DNA of 64,000 nucleotides from Pedobacter psychrodurus. Lineage in GTDB: Bacteria > Bacteroidota > Bacteroidia > Sphingobacteriales > Sphingobacteriaceae. Shown piece after piece: positions 26,511-35,263 of the stretch (position 1 is its first letter; the number at the start of each line of letters is the position of its first letter). The position numbers and the translations under genes are program-made. The notes beneath the pieces were generated by a model, which made no database searches, had not been told where the DNA came from, and worked only from the letters and a program-made list of their open reading frames with translations. The stretch spans positions 186,001-250,000 of the forward strand of contig NZ_SJSO01000002.1 of the NCBI RefSeq assembly GCF_004331735.1, written 5' to 3'.

Positions 26511-26927
26511 ATGAAACGCCAAACGCTCATTCACTGCCTTTTATCATGTTTATTACTAATCGTAACCTCTTGTAAAAAAGAGCCAATAGATGATTTCAAA
26601 AGCAAAATTATTGGCGACTGGAAATATGTGAAACTGGTTGAAAAGAATTACGATTATACCGGTAAATTGCTAAATGAACAATATATTGCGACAACCAGGG
26701 GAGAATATTATCATTTTAAAAAAGACGGAACAGCAATACAGTATTTTGATCAGATTTCTAACAACACCTATAAAGTGATTTCAGATAGTAGGTTTGAAGT
26801 AAATACAGGGCTTGTAAATCCGTGCAGATTGGTGAGCATTGATAAAAAATCTTTTGTTTTCATTGTCGAAGGGCCTAGAAGAGAAAAGGCAGACTATACA
26901 GAATATACTCATTACTTAAGCAAATAA
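26511..26927 (+). CDS. Lipocalin-like hypothetical lipoprotein
   Basis: A 138-residue lipoprotein. The start at 26511 gives MKRQTLIHCLLSCLLLIVTS followed by CKKEP, a canonical lipobox; the in-frame ATG at 26478 is too far upstream. The mature part, with IIGDWKYVKLVEKNYDY, EYYHFKKDGTAIQYFD and SDSRFEVNTG strands, has the W-x-Y opening and strand pattern of small lipocalin-like Bacteroidota lipoproteins. The function is unknown. It converges on the AraC regulator with a 4-base gap. Confidence 0.7.
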   Translation: MKRQTLIHCLLSCLLLIVTSCKKEPIDDFKSKIIGDWKYVKLVEKNYDYTGKLLNEQYIATTRGEYYHFKKDGTAIQYFDQISNNTYKVISDSRFEVNTGLVNPCRLVSIDKKSFVFIVEGPRREKADYTEYTHYLSK

Positions 26928-26931
26928 CCTA

Positions 26932-27795
26932 TTATTTTATAATAGACTTTAGCTCATGCCTGTATTCTGAAGCACTTTTGCCGGTAAACTCCTTAAATAA
27001 TTTATTAAAATGGCTAAAGTTGTTGAAACCGCTTTCGTAAGAAATATTGGCAATGCTGGTTGGTTTTTCGGCCAAAAGTTTTGATGCATGAACTACACGG
27101 TATTCGTTTACGAAATGTGTAAATGTTTTCTTGGTGATTTTTTTGAAATACCGGCAAAATGAGGGAACAGTCATACTCGACATTTCTGCAATATACTGTA
27201 AGCTGATTTGCTCCTGGAAATGGTCTTTTACATAGTTAAAGATCATATTAATGCGGTCATTATCCTGCACCTGCATTTCCATCGAAAATCCATCGGCATT
27301 TAAAATCTTATAATCTTTCGAATGTTCGAGTTCTTTTAACACGCTGAGTAGAGTTAAAAGTCTTTCAAAAGGCGGCTGATCGTCCATCATTTCTATTCTG
27401 TCGCCAACTGTTTGCATGGTTTCATGGCCAAAAGCAATTCCGGCCTTCGATTTGTCGAACAATTCTTGTATGCCTCTGATCTCCTGTAGACCTAAAAAAG
27501 TGCTGCCCAAAAAATCGGGTTTCATCTGGATGACTGTTTCGTTTTTATTCCCGGTATTGGTATCGGTAAAGCCACAATGGGGGAGATTGCTGCCGATTAA
27601 GATTAAATCACCTTCGGTGTAATAGGATACGTGGCTGCCGATCTGCCTTTTCCCGGCTCCGCCATTAACAAACACCATTTCAATTTCAGGGTGATAATGC
27701 CAGAGGTGCGCCATATTATTGGCGTTCTCTACATATTTTGAATAATAAAATGAACTTCCGAAAGAAGGCTCAACAACTTCAAAACTGGGCTTCAT
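26932..27795 (-). CDS. AraC-family transcriptional regulator
   Basis: A 287-residue regulator with an N-terminal cupin sensor (about 20-150; HLWHYHPEIEMVFVNGGAGK, EGDLILIGSNLPHCGF) and a C-terminal AraC double helix-turn-helix (about 185-285; ISLQYIAEMSSMTVPSFCRY, then IANISYESGFNNFSHFNKLF and FTGKSASEYR). The layout is that of sugar-responsive AraC proteins. The gene is divergent from an exported beta-sandwich protein and might control it; the 182-base region between them is AT-rich without a clear operator. Confidence 0.88.
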   Translation of the reverse strand: MKPSFEVVEPSFGSSFYYSKYVENANNMAHLWHYHPEIEMVFVNGGAGKRQIGSHVSYYTEGDLILIGSNLPHCGFTDTNTGNKNETVIQMKPDFLGSTFLGLQEIRGIQELFDKSKAGIAFGHETMQTVGDRIEMMDDQPPFERLLTLLSVLKELEHSKDYKILNADGFSMEMQVQDNDRINMIFNYVKDHFQEQISLQYIAEMSSMTVPSFCRYFKKITKKTFTHFVNEYRVVHASKLLAEKPTSIANISYESGFNNFSHFNKLFKEFTGKSASEYRHELKSIIK

Positions 27796-27977
27796 GATTT
27801 ACTAAATTATTGCTCCAAAATACATAAAAAATATGCTTTATTATAGGTTTTGTTAAAATAACAGTTAGTTAGGGGTAATATAGCATAGATATTGGAAAAT
27901 ATGCAATCATCTATCCTTCAGATACCTCTGTACCTTAGTGGTGTCATATAATTATTAACTCTTTAAAAATATTGGTT

Positions 27978-28571
27978 ATGAAAAAGTTCTTAAAAATCGG
28001 TTTAATAGCAGCGTTATTTTTTACTGCTACGGGTGTTCACGCTAACGATGATAATTTTACGCTAAAAGTAAAAGGCGAAAAAGAAAAGTTTATCCGTTTT
28101 TCTGTAGATAAGGCAGAAGACGTTAATCTGTCGCTGATTGGTGCAGATGAGGAAGTTTTGTTTGAAGAAAATATCCATGCTTCAGCTTTCTCAAGTAAGA
28201 TTTATGATTTAAACGCACTTCCTGATGGAAACTATGTGCTTAAAGTTGAGTCTGAATTAAAACTGGCTAAATATACAGTAACCATCAAAGATGGTGAGGC
28301 ACTTGTATCAGAGCCAAAAGTATCTAACGTATTTAAACCGGTTTATACCAAAAACGATCAAGTGATTACCCTTAACCTAGAGAACTTGGATAAAAATCCG
28401 ATCGAAGTTAAAGTATACAACGAATACAATGATGAGGTTTACAAAGAAGAATTTAAAGATAAAGCTCAGTTAACAAAAAAATTCAATATCAGTAAAACAG
28501 ATTCAAAAGAGTTAACCTTTGTGGTTAAGTTTAAAGATGAAAGTTTTGTTAAAACGATACAAACGTATTAA
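27978..28571 (+). CDS. Exported hypothetical protein with beta-sandwich repeats
   Basis: A 197-residue secreted protein with a signal peptide ending VHANDD (about residue 22). Two similar halves (residues 24-105 and 115-197), each alternating charged and hydrophobic residues and containing LPDGNYVLKVESELKLAKYT or EVKVYNEYNDEVYKEEF elements, suggest two Ig-like beta-sandwich domains. The start at 27978 is preferred over an in-frame TTG just upstream. It resembles a family abundant in Bacteroidota whose members sit in the periplasm or on the surface; the role is unknown. Confidence 0.7.
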   Translation: MKKFLKIGLIAALFFTATGVHANDDNFTLKVKGEKEKFIRFSVDKAEDVNLSLIGADEEVLFEENIHASAFSSKIYDLNALPDGNYVLKVESELKLAKYTVTIKDGEALVSEPKVSNVFKPVYTKNDQVITLNLENLDKNPIEVKVYNEYNDEVYKEEFKDKAQLTKKFNISKTDSKELTFVVKFKDESFVKTIQTY

Positions 28572-28590
28572 ATATTACAGCTAATTGATA

Positions 28591-28627
28591 AGGGGAGATT
28601 GTCGGATAGATAGTCTCCCTTTTTTTA
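28591..28627 (+). terminator. Terminator of the exported beta-sandwich gene
   Basis: Stem GGGAGA / TCTCCC with a 15-base loop followed by eight T residues, about 20 bases after the stop codon. Confidence 0.75.
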
Positions 28628-28659
28628 TGTAAGATGGATGAGGCGAAGTCTTGCTACTT

Positions 28660-28770
28660 TTCCATTCTCCGCAGGTAAATTGGGTTCTTCCATCTTCCCT
28701 TTTACATCTTCCGTTTATCTCTTCCATCCTCCATATCCCATTTTACATCTTCCATTCTCCTCTTTTCCTC
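28660..28770 (+). repeat. Pyrimidine-rich TCTTCC / CATCTTCC repeat tract
   Basis: About 110 bases made mostly of diverged copies of CATCTTCC, TCTTCCATC and TTTTACATCTTCC on the plus strand. Similar short tracts recur at 30001-30030 (as GATGGATGA/GGAAAATGG), 31950-31978 and 50528-50542. It lies just upstream of the ribosomal operon promoter. Confidence 0.5.
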
Positions 28771-28788
28771 ATAAAATCTAATTAATCA

Positions 28789-28819
28789 TTTGATTTTAAG
28801 AAATATATTGTTACTTTTG
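28789..28819 (+). promoter_or_regulatory. Bacteroidota-type promoter of rpsF-rpsR-rplI
   Basis: TTTG at 28789-28792, an exact 19-base spacer, then TACTTTTG at 28812-28819, a near-perfect match to the Bacteroidota sigma factor consensus TTTG-N19-TAnnTTTG, 51 bases upstream of the rpsF start. Confidence 0.85.
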
Positions 28820-28870
28820 CATCCCCGTAATATACCTCGGGATTAAAAAATTAAAACATAATTTATAACA

Positions 28871-29227
28871 ATGAATCAGTACGAAACTGTTATCGTTCTA
28901 ACCCCTTTGTTATCAGAAGAAGTTGCTAAAGAGGCATTAGCCAAATATAAAGCAATCCTTGTTGATAACGGAGCCGAAATTGTCCAAGAGGATAATTGGG
29001 GTTTGAGAAAATTAGCGTATCCAATTGAGAAAAAATCAAACGGATTCTTCAACTTAACTGAATATAAATCTTCAGGTGATTTGATCGCAAAATTAGAGCT
29101 TGAATTAAAACGCGATGAGCGTGTGTTGCGTTTCTTAACTATCCGTTTAGACAAACATGCTGTTGCTTACAATGAGAAAAAGCGTAGTGGTGCTTTTAAC
29201 AAAAAAACTAAGGAGGTTGCAGCGTAA
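28871..29227 (+). CDS. rpsF: 30S ribosomal protein S6
   Basis: A 118-residue ribosomal protein. It opens [20 protein letters not shown] and contains [20 protein letters not shown] and the [20 protein letters not shown] segment, all typical of S6, which pairs with S18 on the 30S platform. It is first in the standard rpsF-rpsR-rplI operon; its TAA overlaps the ATG of rpsR by one base. A strong promoter lies upstream. Confidence 0.98.
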   Translation: MNQYETVIVLTPLLSEEVAKEALAKYKAILVDNGAEIVQEDNWGLRKLAYPIEKKSNGFFNLTEYKSSGDLIAKLELELKRDERVLRFLTIRLDKHAVAYNEKKRSGAFNKKTKEVAA

Positions 29228-29490
29228 TGGCAAGAGAACAAATACAATACGTAACTGCCCCTAAAGTAGAGGATAACCGTAAAAAATATTGCCGTTTCAA
29301 GAAAAACGGAATTAAATACATCGATTACAAGGATGCAAATTTCTTGTTGAAATTTATTAACGATCAAGGTAAATTATTACCACGCCGTTTAACTGGTACT
29401 TCGTTAAAATTCCAACGTAAAGTGGCTCAGGCAGTTAAACGCGCCCGTCACATCGGTTTGTTACCTTTCGTTGCTGATCAATTAAAATAG
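29227..29490 (+). CDS. rpsR: 30S ribosomal protein S18
   Basis: An 87-residue ribosomal protein with the S18 core [37 protein letters not shown] and [20 protein letters not shown]. It binds 16S rRNA together with S6. A single Cys (YCRF) is retained rather than a zinc-binding set. Its start overlaps the rpsF stop, so expression is translationally coupled. Confidence 0.98.
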   Translation: MAREQIQYVTAPKVEDNRKKYCRFKKNGIKYIDYKDANFLLKFINDQGKLLPRRLTGTSLKFQRKVAQAVKRARHIGLLPFVADQLK

Positions 29491-29502
29491 GAGGCTAGAG
29501 AT

Positions 29503-29946
29503 ATGGAAATTATTTTAAAACAAGATATTAAAGGCCTTGGTGAGAAAGATGATGTAGTTACAGTAAAGCCAGGTTATGGCCGTAATTATTTAATCCCTCA
29601 AGGATTTGGAGCATTGGCTACTTCTTCTGCTAAAAAAGTTTTAGCTGAGAACTTGAAGCAAGCTGCTTTTAAACAAGATAAAATTAAGAAAGATGCTGAA
29701 GGTGTTGCTGAGCGTTTAACTGATGTTAAACTTTCAATCGGTGCTAAAGCAGGCGAAAGCGGAAAAATCTTCGGAGCGGTTAATACAATCCAGATTGCTG
29801 AAGCATTAAAAGCACAAGGCTTTGATGTAGACCGTCGTCGTATTACTTTCGAAACTGAACCTAAATTTGTTGGCGAATATGTGGCTAACTTAAACTTACA
29901 CAAAGAAGTTAAAGTTCAGGTTCCTTTTGAAGTAGTAGCTGAATAA
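29503..29946 (+). CDS. rplI: 50S ribosomal protein L9
   Basis: A 147-residue ribosomal protein with an N-terminal rRNA-binding domain (MEIILKQDIKGLGEKDDVVT, VKPGYGRNYLIPQGFGALAT), a connecting helix, and a C-terminal domain (LSIGAKAGESGKIFGAVNTI, FDVDRRRITFE). It is the last gene of the operon, 12 bases after rpsR, with GGAGG before the start, one of the few clear Shine-Dalgarno sequences in the window. Confidence 0.98.
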   Translation: MEIILKQDIKGLGEKDDVVTVKPGYGRNYLIPQGFGALATSSAKKVLAENLKQAAFKQDKIKKDAEGVAERLTDVKLSIGAKAGESGKIFGAVNTIQIAEALKAQGFDVDRRRITFETEPKFVGEYVANLNLHKEVKVQVPFEVVAE

Positions 29947-29971
29947 GCATTCTTTAAAGAATCATAAAAAA

Positions 29972-30003
29972 AGGTCTCGATGCAAATCGAGACCTTTTTT
30001 TAT
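29972..30003 (+). terminator. Terminator of the rpsF operon
   Basis: Perfect 10-bp stem AGGTCTCGAT / ATCGAGACCT with a GCAA tetraloop and a run of T residues, 25 bases after the rplI stop. Confidence 0.92.
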
Positions 30004-30063
30004 GGAAAATGGATAAGGTAAGATGGATGATGTTGTCGATTGAGTGAACTATAATAGATGTTA

Positions 30064-30117
30064 TTTGTAACAAAGTAAGGGCATATTTTCTTAAATTTTG
30101 TAACAAAGTCAGGGCAT
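30064..30117. repeat. Pair of 21-bp direct repeats with inner dyad
   Basis: Two copies (30064-30084 and 30097-30117, 33 bases apart) of TTTGTAACAAAGTMAGGGCAT, differing at one base. The first half TTTG-taa-CAAA is a dyad, as in many operators. The rest of the 330-base gap holds the rplI terminator, a short purine-rich repeat tract and a hairpin with TCTGTG / CACAGA arms near 30200-30231. The nearest gene downstream is on the opposite strand. Confidence 0.5.
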
Positions 30118-30276
30118 TTTAGTGCATCGACAGTGAGGGTATTATGAAAATGTAATGAACTTGCTATGAAAATGTTTGATGGGCGCTGAATCAGCAAATC
30201 TGTGGGAAACCTTTATAGATTCCTCACAGACTTAAGTGAACGTAGCTGATGACTATACAATATGATTAATCTTTCA

Positions 30277-30975
30277 TTACCCTTTCGGCGTGGTTGGCCT
30301 GATTTCTACCTTACTCGGTAGTGTTCTTGCTGGCATGGCCAATAAATCAACAATCAGTTTACCCATATCTTCTGGCTGGATTTTCCAGGCATCATCTTCA
30401 GCATTGGGCTGGTGATCGTTAAAATGACTGGCTACCGAACCGGGCATAATGGTACTCACCTTTACGCCATACTTTCTCAGATCGAGCATAACCGATTGTG
30501 TGAAGCCCGTTAAACCAAATTTACTGGCATTGTAAGCAGAACCTCCTGCAAAAAAGTTTGTACCTGCCAAGCTGGATATGGTAAAGATATGCCCTTTCGT
30601 TTTTTTGATTTCTTCAACAGAGGCTTTAATGCTGTAAAAAACGCCTGTTAAATTGGTATCGATGGTTTCTTTCCATAAATCGATGTTCAGCTCGTCAATG
30701 GGAGCAAAGTGCCCTATACCAGCGTTGGCGATCAGTATATCCAATTGTCCCCATTTTTCGAGTATCAGGTTTACAGCATCTTGCTGAGATTTAAAATCTA
30801 CAACATCTGCTTCAATGGCCAATACATCACCATGTGCCACCAAATGTGATGCCGCCTGGTTTGCACTGGCAATCGTCCTGCTTGTAATGGCTACTTTATA
30901 ACCTTCTTTTAAAAGGGCTTCGGCAATGCCGAAACCAATTCCTTTGCTTCCTCCTGTAATTAATACAACTTTCAT
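30277..30975 (-). CDS. Short-chain dehydrogenase/reductase
   Basis: A 232-residue classical SDR. The nucleotide-binding loop TGGSKGIGFGIA (residues 7-18), NAG motif (84-86 in LIANAGIG), catalytic Ser in TISSLAG and Y-x-x-x-K in YNASKFG (about 152-158) are all present. The TSRT after strand 2 suggests a preference for NADP(H). The substrate is unknown. It is 30 bases downstream of the DUF1080 gene on the same strand and is probably co-transcribed with it. Confidence 0.9.
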   Translation of the reverse strand: MKVVLITGGSKGIGFGIAEALLKEGYKVAITSRTIASANQAASHLVAHGDVLAIEADVVDFKSQQDAVNLILEKWGQLDILIANAGIGHFAPIDELNIDLWKETIDTNLTGVFYSIKASVEEIKKTKGHIFTISSLAGTNFFAGGSAYNASKFGLTGFTQSVMLDLRKYGVKVSTIMPGSVASHFNDHQPNAEDDAWKIQPEDMGKLIVDLLAMPARTLPSKVEIRPTTPKG

Positions 30976-31005
30976 GTTATTGTAACGTATGATATTGAAA
31001 AATGT

Positions 31006-31815
31006 TTAATTAGATTTTTTCTTGCCATTATTTGGGAGTTCCATAATCTCGATATCCTTAAAATCGACAGGCTGCCCTTCACTCTGTAAAGCAATAAAAC
31101 CTTGTGTAAGTGCTTTTCCATCAATTTTAATTTTCGGATCGTAACGGTTAGCGACGCCTCCGCCAATTTGTGGCTTGCTGTACTGCAATACAGTATCACC
31201 ATTAATAATATGTCTTACTATCGAATCGCCCATAACAATAAGTTCTGCAGATACCCACTGGTCGCCATCGTATGTTTTCGATTTAGAATCCAGGCAATGA
31301 CCTGGAAAAATACTGCCATTGTAAAAAATTTCTGTACCTGGCGAACACATATTTCCGGTAGGACGGGGACGGCCATCGCTCAAGCCACCTAAAAACTGCA
31401 TTTCGATCGAAATTGGCCAATCCTGTTCTTTAGGCATAGTTTTCGGATCTTGAGAATGGAACATTACCCCACTATTGCGTAAGGTATAACTTGGCGCACC
31501 TTTTTGCAGCTCGCCAACAAAACGGTATTTTAGTTTTAGATGATAGTAAGAGAAGGGTGTTTTGTAATAAAGATGACCAAACTGATCATTGAAATCGCCG
31601 TATTGATCATATCGAACCTGTATGGTTCCATCTTCAACCCTAAAGGTATTTCCGTAGTTTACATTGTAGTCATGGTGATGAATTTTAACATTCCAGTCTT
31701 TAATGTCTTTTCCGTTAAAAAGTGTTATCCATTTTTCAGATCTGTTATTGATGTTTTTGGTTGTACTACAGCTCCATAGTGTAACAGCAAGAAAGAGATA
31801 GCCTAGTTTTTTCAT
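31006..31815 (-). CDS. DUF1080 (3-keto-disaccharide hydrolase-like) lipoprotein
   Basis: A 269-residue lipoprotein. The start at 31815 gives MKKLGYLFLAVTLWSC, a lipobox with Cys16. The DUF1080 concanavalin-like fold is shown by WITLFNGKDIKDWNVKIHHH, FGHLYYKTPFSYYHLKLKYR, NSGVMFHSQ and GFIALQSEGQPVDFKDIEIM at the C-terminus. Some members hydrolyse 3-keto-glycosides or act as glycoside-degrading partners. The following SDR could oxidise or reduce the sugar, but that is inference. Confidence 0.88.
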   Translation of the reverse strand: MKKLGYLFLAVTLWSCSTTKNINNRSEKWITLFNGKDIKDWNVKIHHHDYNVNYGNTFRVEDGTIQVRYDQYGDFNDQFGHLYYKTPFSYYHLKLKYRFVGELQKGAPSYTLRNSGVMFHSQDPKTMPKEQDWPISIEMQFLGGLSDGRPRPTGNMCSPGTEIFYNGSIFPGHCLDSKSKTYDGDQWVSAELIVMGDSIVRHIINGDTVLQYSKPQIGGGVANRYDPKIKIDGKALTQGFIALQSEGQPVDFKDIEIMELPNNGKKKSN

Positions 31816-31981
31816 TTGGTTAATTTTGTTTTGCACTCTGTTTAAAAATGTGAATCACAAAATACATAAACAAAGTGATTTTAATGTACATTAAGGGTTT
31901 ACAACGAGAATTTTGCATTTCGGTTTTGTTTTTTTTGCACTATTCCAGTCTCCTGCATTTCCCATCTTCCATCCCTTTAAT

Positions 31982-31989
31982 TACCTTTG
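31982..31989 (+). promoter_or_regulatory. Possible -7 element for mtgA
   Basis: TACCTTTG matches TAnnTTTG exactly and lies only 4 bases before the mtgA ATG, while the upstream -33 position is weak (TTTC). If real, the transcript would be nearly leaderless. Confidence 0.35.
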
Positions 31990-31993
31990 CGAC

Positions 31994-32722
31994 ATGGCGA
32001 AAACGCGGACAACCAGAACTAAAAGCAAAGCAAAACATCCCCTTCTAAAAAAGATTACCAATATTGCTACGAAGGTATTTTTATATTTTCTGCTGGTTTC
32101 TGTGTTTTGGGTAATCGCACTGCGTTTTATCAATCCACCTATCACGCTTTTAATGGTACTGCGGAATATTGAGCGTAAAGCTGATGGAAAGTCTTTTAAA
32201 ACAGAGAAAAAGTGGGTGAAGTTTGACGATATGTCTGATAACATGAAACGGGCTGCAGTATCTGCCGAAGATCAACTCTTTTTAAAACATATCGGTTTCG
32301 ATATGAAAGCCATTGAAAAAGCTTTTGCCAGTAATGCTAAAGGGAAAAAGGTAAAGGGTGGAAGTACCATTTCGCAACAAACGGCTAAAAACGTTTTCTT
32401 GTGGCCTGGCCGATCATGGATAAGAAAAGGTTTTGAAGCTTATTTTACTTTACTGATTGAACTCTTTTGGAGCAAAGAAAGAATATTGGAAGTTTACCTG
32501 AACGTAATTGAAATGGGTGACGGGATTTATGGTGCTGAAGCCGCTGCCCAAGCCTATTATGGTAAACCCTGTACCAAGTTAACTAAGAAACAAGCCGCTT
32601 TAATTGCTTCGTGTTTTCCAAACCCCAGAAGATGGACGCCCAAAAATGCAACCCCATACATCAGGCACCGCCAATATTTGATTTTAAGAAATATGAATAG
32701 GTTGGGACCGTTGGATTTTTAG
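31994..32722 (+). CDS. mtgA: Monofunctional peptidoglycan transglycosylase
   Basis: A 242-residue family GT51 glycosyltransferase that polymerises lipid II. A basic N-terminus (MAKTRTTRTKSKAKHPLLKK) precedes one membrane helix (about 26-46). The catalytic motif is AAVSAEDQLFLKHIGFD with the Glu of EDQ; the second motif is KGGSTISQQTAKNVFLWPG, then ILEVYLNVIEMGDGIYGAEA, which holds the second Glu, and the end has FPNPRRWTP. No transpeptidase domain follows. The start at 31994 is preferred over a distant upstream in-frame ATG at 31913, whose extension looks non-coding. Confidence 0.93.
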   Translation: MAKTRTTRTKSKAKHPLLKKITNIATKVFLYFLLVSVFWVIALRFINPPITLLMVLRNIERKADGKSFKTEKKWVKFDDMSDNMKRAAVSAEDQLFLKHIGFDMKAIEKAFASNAKGKKVKGGSTISQQTAKNVFLWPGRSWIRKGFEAYFTLLIELFWSKERILEVYLNVIEMGDGIYGAEAAAQAYYGKPCTKLTKKQAALIASCFPNPRRWTPKNATPYIRHRQYLILRNMNRLGPLDF

Positions 32723-32796
32723 TCCTTAGTCGTCAGTCCCTAGTCGGTTTTTTAGGTGAACTAGACTCAAGACTAACGACTCCGGACTCATGACTG
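32721..32796. repeat. AGTCCTTAGTC / GACTAACGACT inverted repeat tract
   Basis: Diverged AGTC-rich copies (AGTCCTTAGTCGT, CAGTCCCTAGTC) face complementary ones (AGACTAACGACT, CCGGACTCATGACT), forming a long imperfect hairpin between two converging genes, where it may act as terminator. A shorter relative lies at 4835-4866. Confidence 0.5.
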
Positions 32797-32800
32797 ATGC

Positions 32801-35218
32801 CTATTCATGATCCTTATTCCACCTGATTTTTATTCCACCTTTTTCATCATCAACAGCTTTTAAGTGCAATACGATGCCACGCATACGGGCTTCTCTTTTT
32901 TCTGATCTGGTTAGAATTTCATCTCCCTTCGGATTTCTCAATGGAATGTCCATCTCTACGTTTGTGCCATATCCTAAAGCATAGGTGCCTTTTACGTTAA
33001 AGTTTAAAGCGCTAGAGTTTACCTGCATCGGACTAATTTCTACCTTATCACCACGCACGTTAAGTGTTCCATCAAGATTTTTGATTTCTACGTTTGATAA
33101 GTTCCTGTTGGCAAAGGCAAACTTTCCTACCTTAACCATTGGATCGAAATTAACCAACGCAGCATTATTTAGATTAAACACCACCTTGCCATTTATCGAT
33201 CGTGGAAGAATTTTCCCAGTATGCGATATTCTTCCGGAAATGTTAACCAACGATGATAAATAACCTTTTAAATTCTTGTTGGTAATGGTATTCTGTCCGA
33301 AGTTATCAAACGAATAAAAGAAATCTTTAACACTCACATGGCTGATTTTTGAATTGATTTTAAAGCTATTTGAGGCGGCTTCCTGCATAATATTTCCATT
33401 TAGCGATAGCTGGCCTCCGGCGTGAGCCACACTTATTTTGTTGAAGAATATACCTCCGCTGCGCAAGGAAATATCGGCATCGAGGTTTTTAGCCAAAAAA
33501 TTATCATAAATGGCTTTACCAACCGTTAAGCGGATATTCATTTGTGAAAGCTCCAATACATTGCTTAGCTCTTTTGAAACTACTTGTTTATTTCCGTTCG
33601 ATTTTTTCTTTGCTGTTCTTGGCCCTAAGAAAGGTAAAAACTCTTTTAGATAGAGTTGAGGACTCGACATTTTTAAGTTTACCAATATTTTCTCCGGAGC
33701 GGTATAATACAGGTTGGCAAAATTGGCGATGTTGCAGCTTACATTAAGCTCGCTTTTGCCCAGCTGAAAATGTCCATTCTGTATCGATAAATCGTTCTGG
33801 TTAAAATTGATGTTTAAAGCACTTTTTACCAGATGAAGTTTTCTTGGGATATAAAGGATGTCGGCATCTGCAATCTCTATTTTTCCCGAAACAACAGGTT
33901 TGGTAAACCTGAAGTTATCAATATCAGCCTTGCAGTATAACCTTAAGTTGGCTGTTCCGTTTTTAAATTCAAAATCGTTCGTGCCTAATGAATTGTTTAA
34001 ATTGGATAAGGGGAATTGCGAGGTTACCAGTCCGGTAGCAATTGGGCGCGATAAATTATTTACCGTGAAAGTGTCGATCTTCAGCGGTGCATTAAAATAT
34101 TTTGCCGTAAGCCTGTGGAATTTGATGGATGAATTTTCATCACCAATAATACCGCCAACGGTATCCCGATTGGTAAAGGAACCATCAAAATTACAGGCCG
34201 TTAGTTTCCCCGCTGGAATAGAAACCACATTATCTCGAACGGTTATGCCCACTTTGATCAAGGGATCCCCGTATTTTCCTGATCCGTCATCAACAATATT
34301 TCCGCGGATATTGATCGGTTTTTCTATGCCGAACTTTAAGAGTTTGGAGGAGATATTGGGCGATAGGAGTAAAGCAACATCTCTAAATAAAATATCATCA
34401 ACAGCTATGCTAATGGCAAAAGCAGATTTATCTAAATCTATTTTAGCGCCTATTTTAAAAGGATGGCCACCAATGTTTAATATTTCAGGGCTTAGAATTA
34501 CCGCATCCATATTGCGGCTGTACCGTGCATTCAATGTTCCATCAAGCGTTTTGTCTTTCAAAAAGCTTCCTTTGCGCGTATTAAAGGCGAAACTATTCAC
34601 CTTAGTCATCAATTTAATTTTACCTGTCCATCCGCTATCAGGATATTCCATTCTGCCCTGGATCTGATCGATATCGAAATTGAATAATTTGAATCTCTTT
34701 TTATTGTCTAATATGAGGCTAACCTTATTAAAATCTATTTTCTTAACTTCTAATGCGGAAGATTTTGCTGACGATTTTTTATCGGTTTTCGGTTTGCTTT
34801 TAAAAATACTGGTGTTGCTATAGCCTGTAGAATCGGTGTAGATATAAATAGATGCATTGTTAATGGCAATCTGTTTAATGTTAATGTTGCCCACAATAAG
34901 CGAAAGTACGTTTAGCGATACATCTATATCCTGCGCTTTTAAAAGATCGTGTTTATGTTGAGCCCACAGGCTATCTCTCAGTAAAACACCATTTAAGGAT
35001 ACCGAAACCCCGGGAAAACTTTTCAGGAGTGTTGGCTCCATGCTTGTAGCGGTAATTTTTCCGTTTAAATTTTTATTGAGCTGCGACAGGATAGAAGCGA
35101 GTACTTCTTTTTTATTTCTACTGATATAAAATGCACCCGCCATCCAGGCTAGGATAATCAGCACAACAATAACCGATACGATTTTTAAATAGATTTTGAG
35201 CCAGCGCTTCATAGACAT
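32801..35218 (-). CDS. AsmA-like inner-membrane protein
   Basis: An 805-residue protein with one N-terminal membrane anchor (about 10-30, VSVIVVLIILAWMAGAFYI) and a long beta-rich periplasmic region. The first 100 residues, with ITATSMEPTLLKSFPGVSVS, LNGVLLRD and IDVSLNVLSLIVGNINIKQI, match the AsmA N-terminal domain, and the C-terminal third (LNLNNAALVNFDPMVKVGKF, MDIPLRNPKGDEIL) matches the AsmA_2 region. Such proteins are thought to form grooves that carry phospholipids to the outer membrane. It is transcribed alone and converges on mtgA. Confidence 0.85.
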   Translation of the reverse strand: MSMKRWLKIYLKIVSVIVVLIILAWMAGAFYISRNKKEVLASILSQLNKNLNGKITATSMEPTLLKSFPGVSVSLNGVLLRDSLWAQHKHDLLKAQDIDVSLNVLSLIVGNINIKQIAINNASIYIYTDSTGYSNTSIFKSKPKTDKKSSAKSSALEVKKIDFNKVSLILDNKKRFKLFNFDIDQIQGRMEYPDSGWTGKIKLMTKVNSFAFNTRKGSFLKDKTLDGTLNARYSRNMDAVILSPEILNIGGHPFKIGAKIDLDKSAFAISIAVDDILFRDVALLLSPNISSKLLKFGIEKPINIRGNIVDDGSGKYGDPLIKVGITVRDNVVSIPAGKLTACNFDGSFTNRDTVGGIIGDENSSIKFHRLTAKYFNAPLKIDTFTVNNLSRPIATGLVTSQFPLSNLNNSLGTNDFEFKNGTANLRLYCKADIDNFRFTKPVVSGKIEIADADILYIPRKLHLVKSALNINFNQNDLSIQNGHFQLGKSELNVSCNIANFANLYYTAPEKILVNLKMSSPQLYLKEFLPFLGPRTAKKKSNGNKQVVSKELSNVLELSQMNIRLTVGKAIYDNFLAKNLDADISLRSGGIFFNKISVAHAGGQLSLNGNIMQEAASNSFKINSKISHVSVKDFFYSFDNFGQNTITNKNLKGYLSSLVNISGRISHTGKILPRSINGKVVFNLNNAALVNFDPMVKVGKFAFANRNLSNVEIKNLDGTLNVRGDKVEISPMQVNSSALNFNVKGTYALGYGTNVEMDIPLRNPKGDEILTRSEKREARMRGIVLHLKAVDDEKGGIKIRWNKDHE

Positions 35219-35263
35219 TATTTGATTTAACCAATATAATGTTTTTTGCTAGTTAATTGTTTG

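Noticed and set aside
31913..31993. Upstream start for mtgA adding 27 residues
   Set aside because: The extension is encoded by a pyrimidine-rich repeat-like tract and has no resemblance to transglycosylase N-termini; the basic MAKTRTT start fits better.
33858..34667. Long plus-strand open frame of 269 codons inside the AsmA-like gene
   Set aside because: It lies wholly antisense to a convincing coding region, and its translation lacks domain features; it is a shadow of codon use on the other strand.
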